A stretch of DNA of 64,000 nucleotides, taken from the NCBI RefSeq assembly GCF_007988905.1, contig NZ_BJVA01000005.1:62001-126000 (forward strand), read 5' to 3'. The notes beneath the pieces are model-generated. The model searched no databases. It had not been told where the DNA came from and worked only from the letters and a program-made list of their open reading frames with translations. This DNA comes from Gluconobacter kanchanaburiensis NBRC 103587 (GTDB lineage Bacteria; Pseudomonadota; Alphaproteobacteria; Acetobacterales; Acetobacteraceae). Below, in pieces: positions 1 to 9,730 of this stretch (its first letter is position 1; every line of letters starts with the position of its first letter). Made by a program: the position numbers and the translations under genes.

Positions 1-2
1 TC

Positions 3-1781
3 GCATTCGAAGCGCTCCGACGGCTGGAATATCGCGGTTATGACTCAGCGGGTATTGCAACGCTGACCGCCTCGGGAGAGATCGACCGCCGCCGTGCTGC
101 AGGCAAACTGGACAATCTTGAGCGTGTCCTTCGTGACAATCCGCTGCCCGGCACGACCGCCATCGGCCACACCCGGTGGGCCACGCATGGCGCACCGACA
201 GAAAACAACGCCCATCCTCACGAAGCTGGTGGCGTGGCCATCGTGCATAACGGGATCATTGAAAACTTTGCAGAGCTCAAGAAGGAGCTCGAAGCGAAGG
301 GACGGATTTTCGTTACCGAGACGGATTCAGAAACCGTCGCCCATTTAGTGGACGATTATCTCCAGCAGGGGTTCGAGCCGCGGGATGCGGCTTTCGCCGC
401 AATCAAGCGACTTGAGGGCGCTTATGCGATCGCCATGATCTTCAGACATCATGAAGGTCTTCTGATCGGTGCGCGTCATGGAGCCCCGCTGGCTGTCGGG
501 TATGGTGAAGGGGAGATGTTTCTGGGCTCCGACAGTATCGCCCTGGCACCGATGGCGCGGAAAATGACGTATCTCGAGGACGGAGACTGGTGCGAACTGA
601 CGCCAGGTCATGTCCGGATCTTCGACATGACGGGGGCTGAAGTTTCCCGCCCGGTTCAGGATCTGACGTTTATGGCCGGGCAGGTCGGTAAAGACGGTTA
701 TCGGCATTACATGGAGAAAGAGCTCCATGAACACCCATCCGCCATTGGCCAGACGCTGAAACGGATTACGGACCCTGCCTCCAAACGTGTCGTTCTGCCG
801 GAAATGCCGTTCGATCCCGCGCAGGTTCCCCGTATCACCATCACGGCCTGCGGCTCAGCCTATTATGCCGGCATGGTGGGGCGATACTGGCTGGAATCCC
901 TTGCCAGGATCCCCGTAGAGATCGATGTTGCCTCTGAAATGCGCTACCGGGAGCCACCTCAGCCGGACAGGGGGGTAGCGTTACTGATTTCCCAGTCTGG
1001 TGAAACAGCCGATACGCTTGGGGTTCTCAGGAGCCTCAGGAAAGCTGGCCAGAGCATCGTATCCGTCCTGAATGTTGAACATTCGACCATGGGCCGGGAG
1101 AGCGATCTGGTTCTCGGCATGGATGCGGGACCCGAAATCTCGGTTGCTTCCACAAAGGCGTTCACAGCCCAGCTTACCGTTCTGGCCGCCCTGTCGATCG
1201 AATTTGCGCGCGCGCGGCAAAAAATAGACCTGGCGCGCGAGGAGCGTTTGACCGCAAGTCTTCTGGACCTGCCATCACGTACGGCAGAAGTATTCGCCCG
1301 TACCAAAGATATCCAGACGATGGCTGCTGTTGTGGCGCAGGCGCGGGACGTCCTCTATCTCGGACGCGGCATTTGCACGCCCATCGCATTTGAGGGCGCC
1401 TTAAAATTAAAGGAAATCAGTTATATCCATGCTGAAGCTTACGCTGCGGGTGAACTCAAGCATGGGCCGATCAGCCTGATCGACCAGACGGTCCCGGTGG
1501 TGGCCATCGCACCGTCCACGATCTTGTTCGACAAAACGCTTTCCAATTTGCAGGAGGCCAAGGCAAGAGGCGGACGTATTCTGGCATTCACGGACGCCGA
1601 AGGCGCAAAACGCCTGAAGGATGTCGCCGAGCAGATTGTCGTCATGCCGGATGCCGATGCTTTCGTAACGCCCATTCTTTACGCCATTCCCGTGCAGATG
1701 CTTGCCTATGAAGTTGCGCTGCTCAAGGGCACGGATGTCGATCAGCCTCGCAATCTCGCCAAATCTGTTACGGTGGAGTGA
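3..1781 (+). CDS. glmS: Glutamine–fructose-6-phosphate aminotransferase (isomerizing), 5' end cut by window
   Basis: GlmS makes glucosamine-6-phosphate from fructose-6-phosphate and glutamine, the first step toward UDP-GlcNAc for peptidoglycan and LPS. The frame is open from the window edge and matches the glutaminase domain (RRLEYRGYDSAG, then GHTRWATHG and HNGIIEN). Two SIS sugar-isomerase domains follow, with SQSGETADT and the TKAFTAQ segment, and the protein ends with the family's PRNLAKSVTVE tail. About 592 residues are visible. The usual length is near 607, so only about 15 residues, including the catalytic N-terminal Cys, lie outside. An internal ATG at 234 is not the true start because conserved glutaminase sequence precedes it. 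The next gene follows after about 75 bp. Confidence 0.97.
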   Translation, partial: AFEALRRLEYRGYDSAGIATLTASGEIDRRRAAGKLDNLERVLRDNPLPGTTAIGHTRWATHGAPTENNAHPHEAGGVAIVHNGIIENFAELKKELEAKGRIFVTETDSETVAHLVDDYLQQGFEPRDAAFAAIKRLEGAYAIAMIFRHHEGLLIGARHGAPLAVGYGEGEMFLGSDSIALAPMARKMTYLEDGDWCELTPGHVRIFDMTGAEVSRPVQDLTFMAGQVGKDGYRHYMEKELHEHPSAIGQTLKRITDPASKRVVLPEMPFDPAQVPRITITACGSAYYAGMVGRYWLESLARIPVEIDVASEMRYREPPQPDRGVALLISQSGETADTLGVLRSLRKAGQSIVSVLNVEHSTMGRESDLVLGMDAGPEISVASTKAFTAQLTVLAALSIEFARARQKIDLAREERLTASLLDLPSRTAEVFARTKDIQTMAAVVAQARDVLYLGRGICTPIAFEGALKLKEISYIHAEAYAAGELKHGPISLIDQTVPVVAIAPSTILFDKTLSNLQEAKARGGRILAFTDAEGAKRLKDVAEQIVVMPDADAFVTPILYAIPVQMLAYEVALLKGTDVDQPRNLAKSVTVE

Positions 1782-1858
1782 AAGATTTGGCGCAGGACTG
1801 TCTGTTGCGGCAGAATTGAAGGCTGAATGGACGTAAAACACTAATAGAGGGAATGGAT

Positions 1859-4837
1859 ATGGGCGGAGACGGATTAACCGGTGTACCGGTCGGAAATTCC
1901 GGCATGTCGCCGGATGCATCTGCCACTGCTCAACGGGAGAGCTTCATTGCTCGCCTAAAGGCGCAGGGATTTGCAGGCGACATCAGCAAGGATATCTCCT
2001 CGCGCCTCGTTTTCTCTACAGATAACAGCATCTATCAGCGACTTCCGTCCCTAGTTCTTTACCCGCGCAACGGAGAAGATCTTAATCGCGCGGTGAGGGC
2101 AGCAGACGGGCACATCACTCTTGCCGTTAGAGGTGGAGGAACAGGAACGAACGGACAGTCCCTGACCGATGGGGTTGTGGTCGATGTATCCCGTTATCTG
2201 GACCACATTCTGGATTTCGATGCGGAAGAGGGAACCGTCACCGTTGAGCCAGGTGTTATTCTGGCGCGCCTGAATGCATTCCTGAAGCCTCACGGGTGTT
2301 TCTTTCCGCCTACTGTTTCCACCGCGACGCGGGCTACGATCGGCGGGATGATCGCGACGGATGCGTCCGGCAAGGGCTCCCGTATCTATGGCCGGACCTC
2401 GGATTATATCGAGGCCATGGATGTCGTTCTGTCCGATGGGTCGGACCTTCATGTCACCCGTCTCAGCGCGGACGGTCTGGAACAGGCTTGCGCCGGGACA
2501 GACCTTTCTTCACGGATCCACGCTGAAGTTCGCAGAGTTGTCACCGAACACGCAGCAGAAATTCAACGCGTCTTTCCGGACATGAACAGAGGTTTGACAG
2601 GCTACAACCTTCAGAACCTGCTGCATGACGATGGCAGCTTTCATCTGGCGCGTCTTCTTGCCGGGTCAGAAGGCACACTCGCCCTAACGCGCCGGGTCGT
2701 GCTGCGTGTCAGGCGCCTGCCGAAATACCGCCAGCTTATTGTCGTTCGTTATACCAGTTTCAATGGCACCCTGTGTGATGTGCAGACCCTTCTGCCGGCC
2801 GGACCTTCAGCCGTGGAGGTACTGGATGACCGCGTTCTCGCCAGGGCGCAGCAGGATGTGACATGGCACGCGCTGGAACAGGTTCTGGGCAGCCGCACGT
2901 CTCTTCCGGTCAAGGGTCTCAGTTTTGTCGAGTTCGTGGGAGACGATCCCGACCTTCTGAGCGAACAGATCGCGTCAGCCGTAAATCTTCTTGAGAACTC
3001 TCCCTATAAACCAATTGATTATAAAGCAGTTTCTGATCCTGACATCATCGCAAACCTCTGGACGCTAAGAGAAAAATCCGTTGGCCTTCTGGGACGCCCC
3101 GACGGTCACAGGCAGGGCGTTCCCTTTGTAGAAGATACAGCTGTACCCCCTGAAGTCCTGCCCGAATATGTCAGTGAGTTCCGTGATATTCTGGACGGAT
3201 ATGGCCTGTCCTATGGCATGTTCGGTCATGCCGATGTCGGCTGTCTGCATGTCAGACCGTTTCTGGACATGCTGACGGAGGAAGATCGCGCGCTGATCCG
3301 GCCGATCTCTGATGCGGTAGCGGCTTTGACAAAGAGGCATGGTGGTCTACTCTGGGGAGAGCATGGCCGCGGCTTCAGAGGCGAATTTTCTCCGCTTTTT
3401 TTTGGCGAGACGCTGTTTGCCGAGCTTTGCCGGATCAAGGACACGTTTGATCCAAAAGATATTTTCAATCGGGGCAAACTTGCACCGGGGGGCATGGGAC
3501 ACCCCGTGGACCGGATTGATGGTATCCCGTTCAAGGGAAGCTTCGACGAGGAAATCGCGCCGGAACTGCGCGACGCTTACGGCCTGTCCGTCAGTTGCAA
3601 CGGAAATGGAGCCTGCTTCAACCGTGAGCCGGACATGGCCATGTGCCCATCCTACAAGGCCACCAAAGATCGCAGGCAGTCTCCGAAAGGGCGGGCACTT
3701 CTGATCAGGAGCTGGACGAGGCTGCGGTCTCTGCCGCAGGACGCGCCTGACCGGAGCCTGCTTCCCGCCGTGGCAGAGCAACTCCACACGGCGCTTGACA
3801 CCTGCCTGTCCTGCAAGGCCTGCGCAACGCAGTGCCCGATCCGCGTGGACATTCCCTCCATGCGCTCGAAATTTCTCGCAAGCTATTACCGTGAGCGTCA
3901 CAGACCGTTCCGGGATTATCTGGTCTACTGGCTCGAACCGCTCCTGGCTCTTGGGCGGATAGCGCCAGGAGCAGGCAATGTTCTCCTGCATAATCCGCTG
4001 TCACGCAGTATTCTGTCGAGGGTCGGGCTTGTCGACCTTCCTCGCCTCCGACCTGCACGGCTGGGTAGGAAAGCCCATATCAACCGCACATGGTTGCGCC
4101 ATAGCCGTGGCAATCCAGACGCAGTGATCCTGATCCAGGATTCATTTACTGGCAGTTTTGATGGCGGCCTGACGGAGAAAGTGCACGCTCTTCTGACCAC
4201 ACTTGGACTGGACGTCCGGGTCACGCCCGTGTGGGACAACGGCAAGGCGCGTCATGTCCTGGGTTTCCGCCGGGGGTTTGGAGTTACCGCAAGACATACG
4301 CTTCGGAAACTGAACCGGATCGGCAGTTTCGGAATTTCGCTTGTGTCACTGGACGCTGCGACCGGCCTGATGTTCACTCAGGAGTATCGCGACATCTCAG
4401 GAGCCGGGTTAATGCCTAAAATCATGCCTCTGGAAACATTCCTACGTGGCAGGATTGAACAGAATGCACTCCAGAGCCGGGGTCAGGCATCACAGGCGCA
4501 GAAAAACCCCGAAACGTCCTTTTCGGTTATCTCCCATTGCACCGAGCAGGCGTCCCGTCCGGAGAGTGCAGGGGACTGGGCTTTCGTTCTCCGTTATTTC
4601 GGTCTTGCCGCAGAGGCAGGCAAGGCGGGCTGCTGCGGAATGGCGGGTCTGTTCGGACATCAGAAGGAACAGGCCGGATTATCTCGCCGGATTTTTGAGC
4701 AGAACTGGCAGGCCAAAATAACGAAGCCTGTTCTGGCAACCGGTTTCTCTTGCCGCTGCCAGACGGAGCGACTTGCGGGCCTTCGCCCAGCGCATCCGGC
4801 AGAGGCCCTGCTTGATGTTCTTCAGGAACAGGCATGA
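1859..4837 (+). CDS. FAD-binding and 4Fe-4S D-2-hydroxyacid dehydrogenase (YdiJ/D-2-hydroxyglutarate dehydrogenase type)
   Basis: This is a fused flavin/iron-sulfur dehydrogenase of about 992 residues, the size of Escherichia coli YdiJ (about 1018), which oxidises D-2-hydroxyglutarate. The order is: an FAD-binding PCMH domain (RGGGTGTNGQ near residue 85), an FAD-oxidase C-terminal region (GMFGHADVGCLHVRP), a ferredoxin-like part with CNGNGACF and CLSCKACATQCP near residue 650, and C-terminal GlpC-like cysteine motifs (HCTE, GCCGMAG). It probably passes electrons to the quinone pool. An ATG at 1853 lies almost on the AGAGGGA ribosome binding site, so the ATG at 1859 (6-nt spacing) is preferred. 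A D-lactate dehydrogenase role is the main alternative, since substrate cannot be read from the sequence. Confidence 0.85.
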   Translation: MGGDGLTGVPVGNSGMSPDASATAQRESFIARLKAQGFAGDISKDISSRLVFSTDNSIYQRLPSLVLYPRNGEDLNRAVRAADGHITLAVRGGGTGTNGQSLTDGVVVDVSRYLDHILDFDAEEGTVTVEPGVILARLNAFLKPHGCFFPPTVSTATRATIGGMIATDASGKGSRIYGRTSDYIEAMDVVLSDGSDLHVTRLSADGLEQACAGTDLSSRIHAEVRRVVTEHAAEIQRVFPDMNRGLTGYNLQNLLHDDGSFHLARLLAGSEGTLALTRRVVLRVRRLPKYRQLIVVRYTSFNGTLCDVQTLLPAGPSAVEVLDDRVLARAQQDVTWHALEQVLGSRTSLPVKGLSFVEFVGDDPDLLSEQIASAVNLLENSPYKPIDYKAVSDPDIIANLWTLREKSVGLLGRPDGHRQGVPFVEDTAVPPEVLPEYVSEFRDILDGYGLSYGMFGHADVGCLHVRPFLDMLTEEDRALIRPISDAVAALTKRHGGLLWGEHGRGFRGEFSPLFFGETLFAELCRIKDTFDPKDIFNRGKLAPGGMGHPVDRIDGIPFKGSFDEEIAPELRDAYGLSVSCNGNGACFNREPDMAMCPSYKATKDRRQSPKGRALLIRSWTRLRSLPQDAPDRSLLPAVAEQLHTALDTCLSCKACATQCPIRVDIPSMRSKFLASYYRERHRPFRDYLVYWLEPLLALGRIAPGAGNVLLHNPLSRSILSRVGLVDLPRLRPARLGRKAHINRTWLRHSRGNPDAVILIQDSFTGSFDGGLTEKVHALLTTLGLDVRVTPVWDNGKARHVLGFRRGFGVTARHTLRKLNRIGSFGISLVSLDAATGLMFTQEYRDISGAGLMPKIMPLETFLRGRIEQNALQSRGQASQAQKNPETSFSVISHCTEQASRPESAGDWAFVLRYFGLAAEAGKAGCCGMAGLFGHQKEQAGLSRRIFEQNWQAKITKPVLATGFSCRCQTERLAGLRPAHPAEALLDVLQEQA

Positions 4838-4950
4838 AAACAAGGTATTAATAAAGAGATGCTATGTCTGGACGCATTGGGTCTGACCTGTAACACTATT
4901 GGCCGATCCGGCGATGCGCGGCCGTCTATGGAGCCCCCTGGAGTACGAAT

Positions 4951-5574
4951 GTGATGTCCTCTCTTCCGTCAAGGATCTATGCCGTTGTCGATCACCCTCG
5001 CTGGGTGGAAAGACTGGGGGGAGCGGGGCTGCGGTTTATTGAACTGTATCTGCGGGACATGCCCGAAGAAGATATCCGCGCCCAGGCGCAGTTAGCCCAG
5101 GAACTTGCGACAAGATGTAACGTTTCCCTGGCACTGAACCGCTACTGGCAGATCGCGATCGAGCTTGGATATGAATGGGTTCATCTGGGCCCCGAAGATC
5201 TCGAGACGGCCGATCTGGACGCGATCCGCACGGCAGGCCTCCGGTTTGGCATCTCCACGCATGATCATGTGGAACTGGAAACGGCACTGTCCTGCAAGCC
5301 GGACTATGTCTCGTTCGGTCCTGTGTGGGCCACGCAACTCAGGGGTGTCCCACTTTCCGGGCGCGGGCTGGAGCGACTGGTGGAATGGCGGGAACTTTGC
5401 GGAAATGTTCCGCTTGTGGCGATCGGGGGAATGACCATTCCTCGTATGCGGGACTGTTTTGCCGCTGGCGCGGATACGGTTGCGGCCATGAGCGCCTTCA
5501 TTGCTCATGAAGACCCCGAAGGTCAGGTACGGGAATGGCTCAAAGCCGTTTCCACCGAAGCCCCGACAGCTTGA
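4951..5574 (+). CDS. Thiamine phosphate synthase family protein (ThiE/TenI-like)
   Basis: This 207-residue TIM-barrel protein belongs to the ThiE/TenI family, in which ThiE joins the thiazole and pyrimidine halves of thiamine phosphate. The seen motifs are IYAVVDHP at the N-terminus, VHLGPEDL in the middle, then FGISTHD, DYVSFGPVW and a phosphate-binding VAIGGM segment with AGADTVAAMSAF. Several usual ThiE active-site positions differ: the INDR motif reads LNRY, the QLR-x-K strand is IELYLRD, and the lysine after FGPVxxT is not evident. It may therefore be a divergent ThiE or a TenI-like thiazole tautomerase. GTG at 4951 or ATG at 4954 could start it, both after GGAG at 4940–4943. No TPP riboswitch is visible upstream. 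Confidence 0.75.
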   Translation: MMSSLPSRIYAVVDHPRWVERLGGAGLRFIELYLRDMPEEDIRAQAQLAQELATRCNVSLALNRYWQIAIELGYEWVHLGPEDLETADLDAIRTAGLRFGISTHDHVELETALSCKPDYVSFGPVWATQLRGVPLSGRGLERLVEWRELCGNVPLVAIGGMTIPRMRDCFAAGADTVAAMSAFIAHEDPEGQVREWLKAVSTEAPTA

Positions 5575-5582
5575 AACACACA

Positions 5583-5602
5583 CGATCATCCCACGATGAT
5601 CG
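5583..5602 (+). other. Intercistronic perfect hairpin (8-bp stem)
   Basis: CGATCATC at 5583–5590 pairs perfectly with GATGATCG at 5595–5602 around a 4-nt loop. It sits between the ThiE-like stop (5574) and the antiporter start (5624). There is no T-run, so it is a poor intrinsic terminator and may instead affect mRNA stability between the two cistrons. Confidence 0.5.
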
Positions 5603-5623
5603 CATGAAGGGACAGACATAACG

Positions 5624-8197
5624 ATGATGGTGACAGGGCTGGCGGCCGTACTCCTAGCGCTTGCGTTCCTGCTCACGCTTGTCAGCATCATCCAACCCCT
5701 TGCGAAACGGCTCGAGATTTCCGAAGCCGTTCTGCTTGCCCTGACAGGGATCGGGCTGGGTCTCGTTGCCTCTCTTATTGTCCGTTCCTCTGCGACAGAC
5801 CTTCTCGATGGCGCGGCTGAAGCGCTGATTTACTTCCCGATCAACAGCGAAGCCTTTCTGCTGATTTTCCTACCGGTTCTGGTATTTCAGGGCGCAATGG
5901 CGATCGATGTCCGTCGCCTGGCGCACGAGACGGCAACCGTGCTGCTGCTTGCAGTCGTTGCCGTCGTCGTTTCCACTGCAACGATCGGGTTTGCGCTTTA
6001 TCCCTTTGCCCAACAGAGCCTTGTGGTCTGCCTGCTGCTCGGTTCAATCGTCGCTACAACCGATCCGTCCGCCGTTGCCGGAATCTTCCGCGAGATCGGT
6101 GCGGCCTCACGTCTGACGCGGCTGGTAGAAGGGGAGGCACTTCTCAACGACGCAGCCGCGATTTCCATTTTCTCGATCCTGTTGGCAGCCGTCACCTCGC
6201 ATCATCACATCCATCTCGCCGATGCGCTGATGGACTTCCTGACCGCCTTTATCGGCGCAATCGTGGTCGGGGTCTGCCTCGCACGTCTGACACTCCTGCT
6301 GATCGCGGGGCTCGGAGGGTCGGCGGCTTCGGAAGTCACTCTGACGTTGGCACTGCCCTATGCCGTCTATATCCTGTGCGACGAAATGCTGGGGTTTTCC
6401 GGCGTTGTCGCGACAGCCGCCGCAGGACTGACGGTTTCGGCTTACGGTCCTTCCACTTTCCGTCCACAGGTCTGGCGTTTTCTGAACGAAATGTGGGAAC
6501 AGCTTGTCTTCTGGGCTGGTTCTCTCGTCTTCCTTCTCGCTACGATGCTGGTGCCGCGCCTCCTGATCGGTATGACGAGGTGGGATTTCGTCCTGATCAT
6601 CATTGCCAGCCTTGCAGGCCTGATCGCCCGATCAGCCGTAATTTTCGGCATACTGCCGCTACTGGCTGTAACAAAACTCTCACCGCCCGTGCCCAACCCA
6701 TTCAAGGCAACGATGGCCTGGGGTGGAATTCGTGGTGCCATCACGCTTGCCCTGGCTTTGGCTGTCACCGAAAACCAGAGTGTTTCGAGCCCCGTTGCCC
6801 ATTTTGTTGGTATCATCGCAACCGGGTTCGTTCTCATCACGCTTCTCGTCAATGGCACCACGCTGCGCGCGCTCGTCCTATTCTTCAAGCTGGATCAGCT
6901 TTCGCCCATCGATCAGGCCATTCGCCAGCAGATCGTGGGCATCGGGTTGGGTGAAGTTGCAGAGCGGACCCGGGAGCTCTCGGAAGAGCTCGGCTTTAGC
7001 GAGCAGACACGTGCAGGCGTCATTACCCGTCTCGAACGTCGGGCGGAGAAGGAGAGGGCGGCGAACAATTTTGAAGCCGCCCTGAATGACCGGAACCGCG
7101 TCAATATTGCCCTGATCACGATTGCCAATCAGGAACGCTCACTTCTGCTGGACCTGTTCCGTATTCAGGGCCTTTCACGTCGCGTCATGGAGACGCTGCT
7201 ACGTACGGCAGAAGCGATGGCTGATGGTGCCCGGCTGGAGGGGCGGTATGGATATGTCCGCGCATTGAAGCGTCGGCTCCAGCCGTCTCTCCGGTTTCGG
7301 ATTGCACAGGAACTGCACAGCCGCTTTCATATCGACGAGCCTCTGACGAACTGTATGATGGAGCGCTTCGAGATGCTCATCATCGCACATCTCGTTTCGC
7401 TCTCGCTTCAACGGTTCATCCGTCAACGGATGGAGCCTACACTGGGGCCCCGTATTACGGAAATTGTCTCCGAAGTTCTGGGACGGCAGCGTAAACTGCT
7501 CGATGACGCGCTGGAGACTTTGCGACTGCATTACTCCGGCTATTCTGAGGCGCTGGAGAGTCGTATTCTTCGCCAGATTGCCCTGCGCCTTGAGGACGAA
7601 GAATATGATGCCCTGGAAGCAGACAACCTGATTTCGGAGGAGCTTCACCGCGAGCTTCATCGTGAAATCGAACGGCAGCGAGCCCGTCTTGATGCGCCGC
7701 TGAGGTTCAATCTGAAAAGCGGTATCGAACAGCGTCTCAGGGCTTTTCCGGCATTCAACGGTGTTCCCGACAGTGTTCTTCAGAAACTGGCGGGGAAGGT
7801 GTCAATGCATTTCGTTTCCCCCGGTGAAGTCCTCTTCAAACGGGGACAACGGGTCCGGGTCGTTTATGCACAGGTTGCAGGGCTGGCAGAGGTCAACCTG
7901 GCCGAAAGAGATCTGCTGTTCGGGGGCGGAGATCTTATCGGCGCAGCGTCCGTAATCCGGGATACGCCAATGCCAGGAACAGTACGCTCGCTGCAATTCA
8001 GCCATCTTCTGGCCATTCCGCGTCCGGTTTTCGAACGGCTGCTTAAACAGTATCCAATCGTTCAGCGTCTCATCATCCAGCGAAGCCAGAAACGCGCTGA
8101 CGGGTTGCTTACGCCGGTGACGGTTCGCACTCTAGACGGGGATATGGTTTCCACAGCATCTGCGCCGGAAATGCGTCGTCTGGTCTCGCCTCCTTAA
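5624..8197 (+). CDS. CPA1-type cation:proton antiporter with C-terminal cyclic-nucleotide-binding-like domain
   Basis: This 857-residue membrane protein should exchange Na+ (or K+) for H+ across the inner membrane. Residues 1 to about 420 hold about a dozen hydrophobic segments with the NhaP/CPA1 signatures ATTDPSAVAGIF and GEALLNDAAAI, which carry the transport-site aspartates, and the WGGIRGAITL motif. A long helical cytoplasmic region follows (about 425–690). From about 700 a cNMP-binding fold is seen (FNGVPDSVLQKLAG, VSPGEVLFKRGQ). This layout resembles plant SOS1-like exchangers, whose tail is regulatory. Two ATGs in tandem (5624, 5627) follow AAGGGA. The 3' end overlaps the convergent POT gene by 4 bp. 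Confidence 0.88.
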   Translation: MMVTGLAAVLLALAFLLTLVSIIQPLAKRLEISEAVLLALTGIGLGLVASLIVRSSATDLLDGAAEALIYFPINSEAFLLIFLPVLVFQGAMAIDVRRLAHETATVLLLAVVAVVVSTATIGFALYPFAQQSLVVCLLLGSIVATTDPSAVAGIFREIGAASRLTRLVEGEALLNDAAAISIFSILLAAVTSHHHIHLADALMDFLTAFIGAIVVGVCLARLTLLLIAGLGGSAASEVTLTLALPYAVYILCDEMLGFSGVVATAAAGLTVSAYGPSTFRPQVWRFLNEMWEQLVFWAGSLVFLLATMLVPRLLIGMTRWDFVLIIIASLAGLIARSAVIFGILPLLAVTKLSPPVPNPFKATMAWGGIRGAITLALALAVTENQSVSSPVAHFVGIIATGFVLITLLVNGTTLRALVLFFKLDQLSPIDQAIRQQIVGIGLGEVAERTRELSEELGFSEQTRAGVITRLERRAEKERAANNFEAALNDRNRVNIALITIANQERSLLLDLFRIQGLSRRVMETLLRTAEAMADGARLEGRYGYVRALKRRLQPSLRFRIAQELHSRFHIDEPLTNCMMERFEMLIIAHLVSLSLQRFIRQRMEPTLGPRITEIVSEVLGRQRKLLDDALETLRLHYSGYSEALESRILRQIALRLEDEEYDALEADNLISEELHRELHREIERQRARLDAPLRFNLKSGIEQRLRAFPAFNGVPDSVLQKLAGKVSMHFVSPGEVLFKRGQRVRVVYAQVAGLAEVNLAERDLLFGGGDLIGAASVIRDTPMPGTVRSLQFSHLLAIPRPVFERLLKQYPIVQRLIIQRSQKRADGLLTPVTVRTLDGDMVSTASAPEMRRLVSPP

Positions 8198-9657
8198 TCG
8201 GGGCGTACCTCGGCACCTCCCTGCGGGGCAAGGAGGTCACGAAACCGGACTGCACAGAATCCGAGAATAATCGAAGCCAGGAGAGCTGCGCCTGAATGAA
8301 GCAGCCAGAACGAGACGTCTGACATCCGGCCCAGAAGAGTGGCCAGCTTTCCAATGAGGAGATTGGATAAAAACAGATGCAACGAAAAGCATGCCACGAG
8401 AATGGTATTCAGACTGGTTGGAGCAGCGCGTGAAAACAGTGCCATTCCGATCGCGAAGTTCATCGAAAAACCAATGTCGTTAATAATGTGAAACGCAAGT
8501 CCCCATAACAGGCTCACGTCATGCGGTCCGGGACTAAGCCAGGCTCCCAGTGCCAGCATGAGAGGGCCGAACGCTGCAATCAGCGTTCCCAGAGCGACCT
8601 TGGTAATTTCAGGAAGATCCTGCCGTCGTCGTGAGTAAGCCTTCCAGAACCACAGAACCAGAATAGCGCACAGAGTGCTGATGAAACCATCGAGTGAAAT
8701 CAGGTCGCTTACCGGCATTTCATAACCGAAAAGACGAAGCTGAAAATGCTCGCGTCCCCACAGCAGATATCCGTCGAAAATCTCGGAATTGGGAACCGCC
8801 CCCACAGCCATGACGGGAACAAGAGCCAGCAGAAGAAAAGTTGTTTTTTTCTCACGAGCGGTAAGGGCAGGGCGGGGCGGCACGACTGCATCAAGGCCCT
8901 GCACGTTACCGGCGTCCTGTCCGGATGCTGTAGAGAGCCAGCGACGGCCGAACAGATAGACCAGCAGACCAATCAGCATTCCCAGACCTGCCGCAAGGAA
9001 TCCCCAGTGCCAGGCGATCTGCGCAAGGCTGGCGCACAGGGCCGGGGAGACGATCACCGCGATCTGAAGACCCATCATATAAATCTGATATGCGTCGGAA
9101 CGCCGGCGATCGCCAAGAGCATAAAGTGCGCCGACCTGAGCCCGCAAACCACCAGCCATACCGATCCCAGGAAGCAGAAGCCCGAGTGCCAGTACGAAAC
9201 TCCAGTCGAATGAAAGCAGGAAATGCCCAGCTGTCATCAAAACGGCGCCAAGAAGGATGGTCCGTGTCTGCCCGAGCACCCTGTCGGCGAGAAAGCCGCC
9301 GAGAAGAGGAGTGGCGTAGATCAGCGCAAGGAAAAGCCCGGTAATTGCGGCTGCCATCGCCTGGGGACCCGCAGGCGCATAAAGAGCCGATACGATGTTT
9401 TCCAGAGCACCCAGACCCCAGACATGCCCGGAATGATCAGTCTTAAGGAGATGATCCGTCAGATACAGCGCCAGAATTGACTGCATCCCGTAAAGCGAAA
9501 ATCCAACCCAGCCTTCAGTCAGGGTCAGAACCCACAACCCGACCGGGTGCCCCCAGAGTTCCTGTTGGTAAACGGAGAGCCCGGAGGAATGGTTACCGTG
9601 CACGGAAGCTGGCTGAGAGGAAACTGGCTCAGGAGTAGCCGGAACGATTTCAGTCAT
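8194..9657 (-). CDS. POT-family (MFS) oligopeptide:H+ symporter homologue with a divergent ExxER motif
   Basis: This 487-residue polytopic protein resembles the proton-coupled oligopeptide transporters (PTR2/POT). The N-terminal block GHPVGLWVLTLTE, the YGMQSILALYL helix and the GGFLADRVLGQTRTI loop between TM2 and TM3 are typical. At the family's proton-coupling ExxERF motif the sequence reads E48-G-W-V51-G52-F, so the second Glu and the Arg are missing. Peptide specificity is therefore uncertain. A GAGG ribosome binding site precedes the ATG at 9657. It diverges from the porin gene across a palindrome-rich spacer, so outer- and inner-membrane uptake may be coordinated. Confidence 0.85.
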   Translation of the reverse strand: MTEIVPATPEPVSSQPASVHGNHSSGLSVYQQELWGHPVGLWVLTLTEGWVGFSLYGMQSILALYLTDHLLKTDHSGHVWGLGALENIVSALYAPAGPQAMAAAITGLFLALIYATPLLGGFLADRVLGQTRTILLGAVLMTAGHFLLSFDWSFVLALGLLLPGIGMAGGLRAQVGALYALGDRRRSDAYQIYMMGLQIAVIVSPALCASLAQIAWHWGFLAAGLGMLIGLLVYLFGRRWLSTASGQDAGNVQGLDAVVPPRPALTAREKKTTFLLLALVPVMAVGAVPNSEIFDGYLLWGREHFQLRLFGYEMPVSDLISLDGFISTLCAILVLWFWKAYSRRRQDLPEITKVALGTLIAAFGPLMLALGAWLSPGPHDVSLLWGLAFHIINDIGFSMNFAIGMALFSRAAPTSLNTILVACFSLHLFLSNLLIGKLATLLGRMSDVSFWLLHSGAALLASIILGFCAVRFRDLLAPQGGAEVRPD

Positions 9658-9730
9658 AGGACCTCGTCAATACGCGGAGTAGGGAACCTGCGTACCGGGA
9701 GAACGTTATGAACGCAAAAAGGAGAAGATG

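Noticed and set aside
4838-4950. A possible TPP riboswitch before the ThiE-like gene
   Set aside because: I could not find the conserved thi-box core (CTGAGA and the paired ACC…CTGATC region) in the 113-bp gap.
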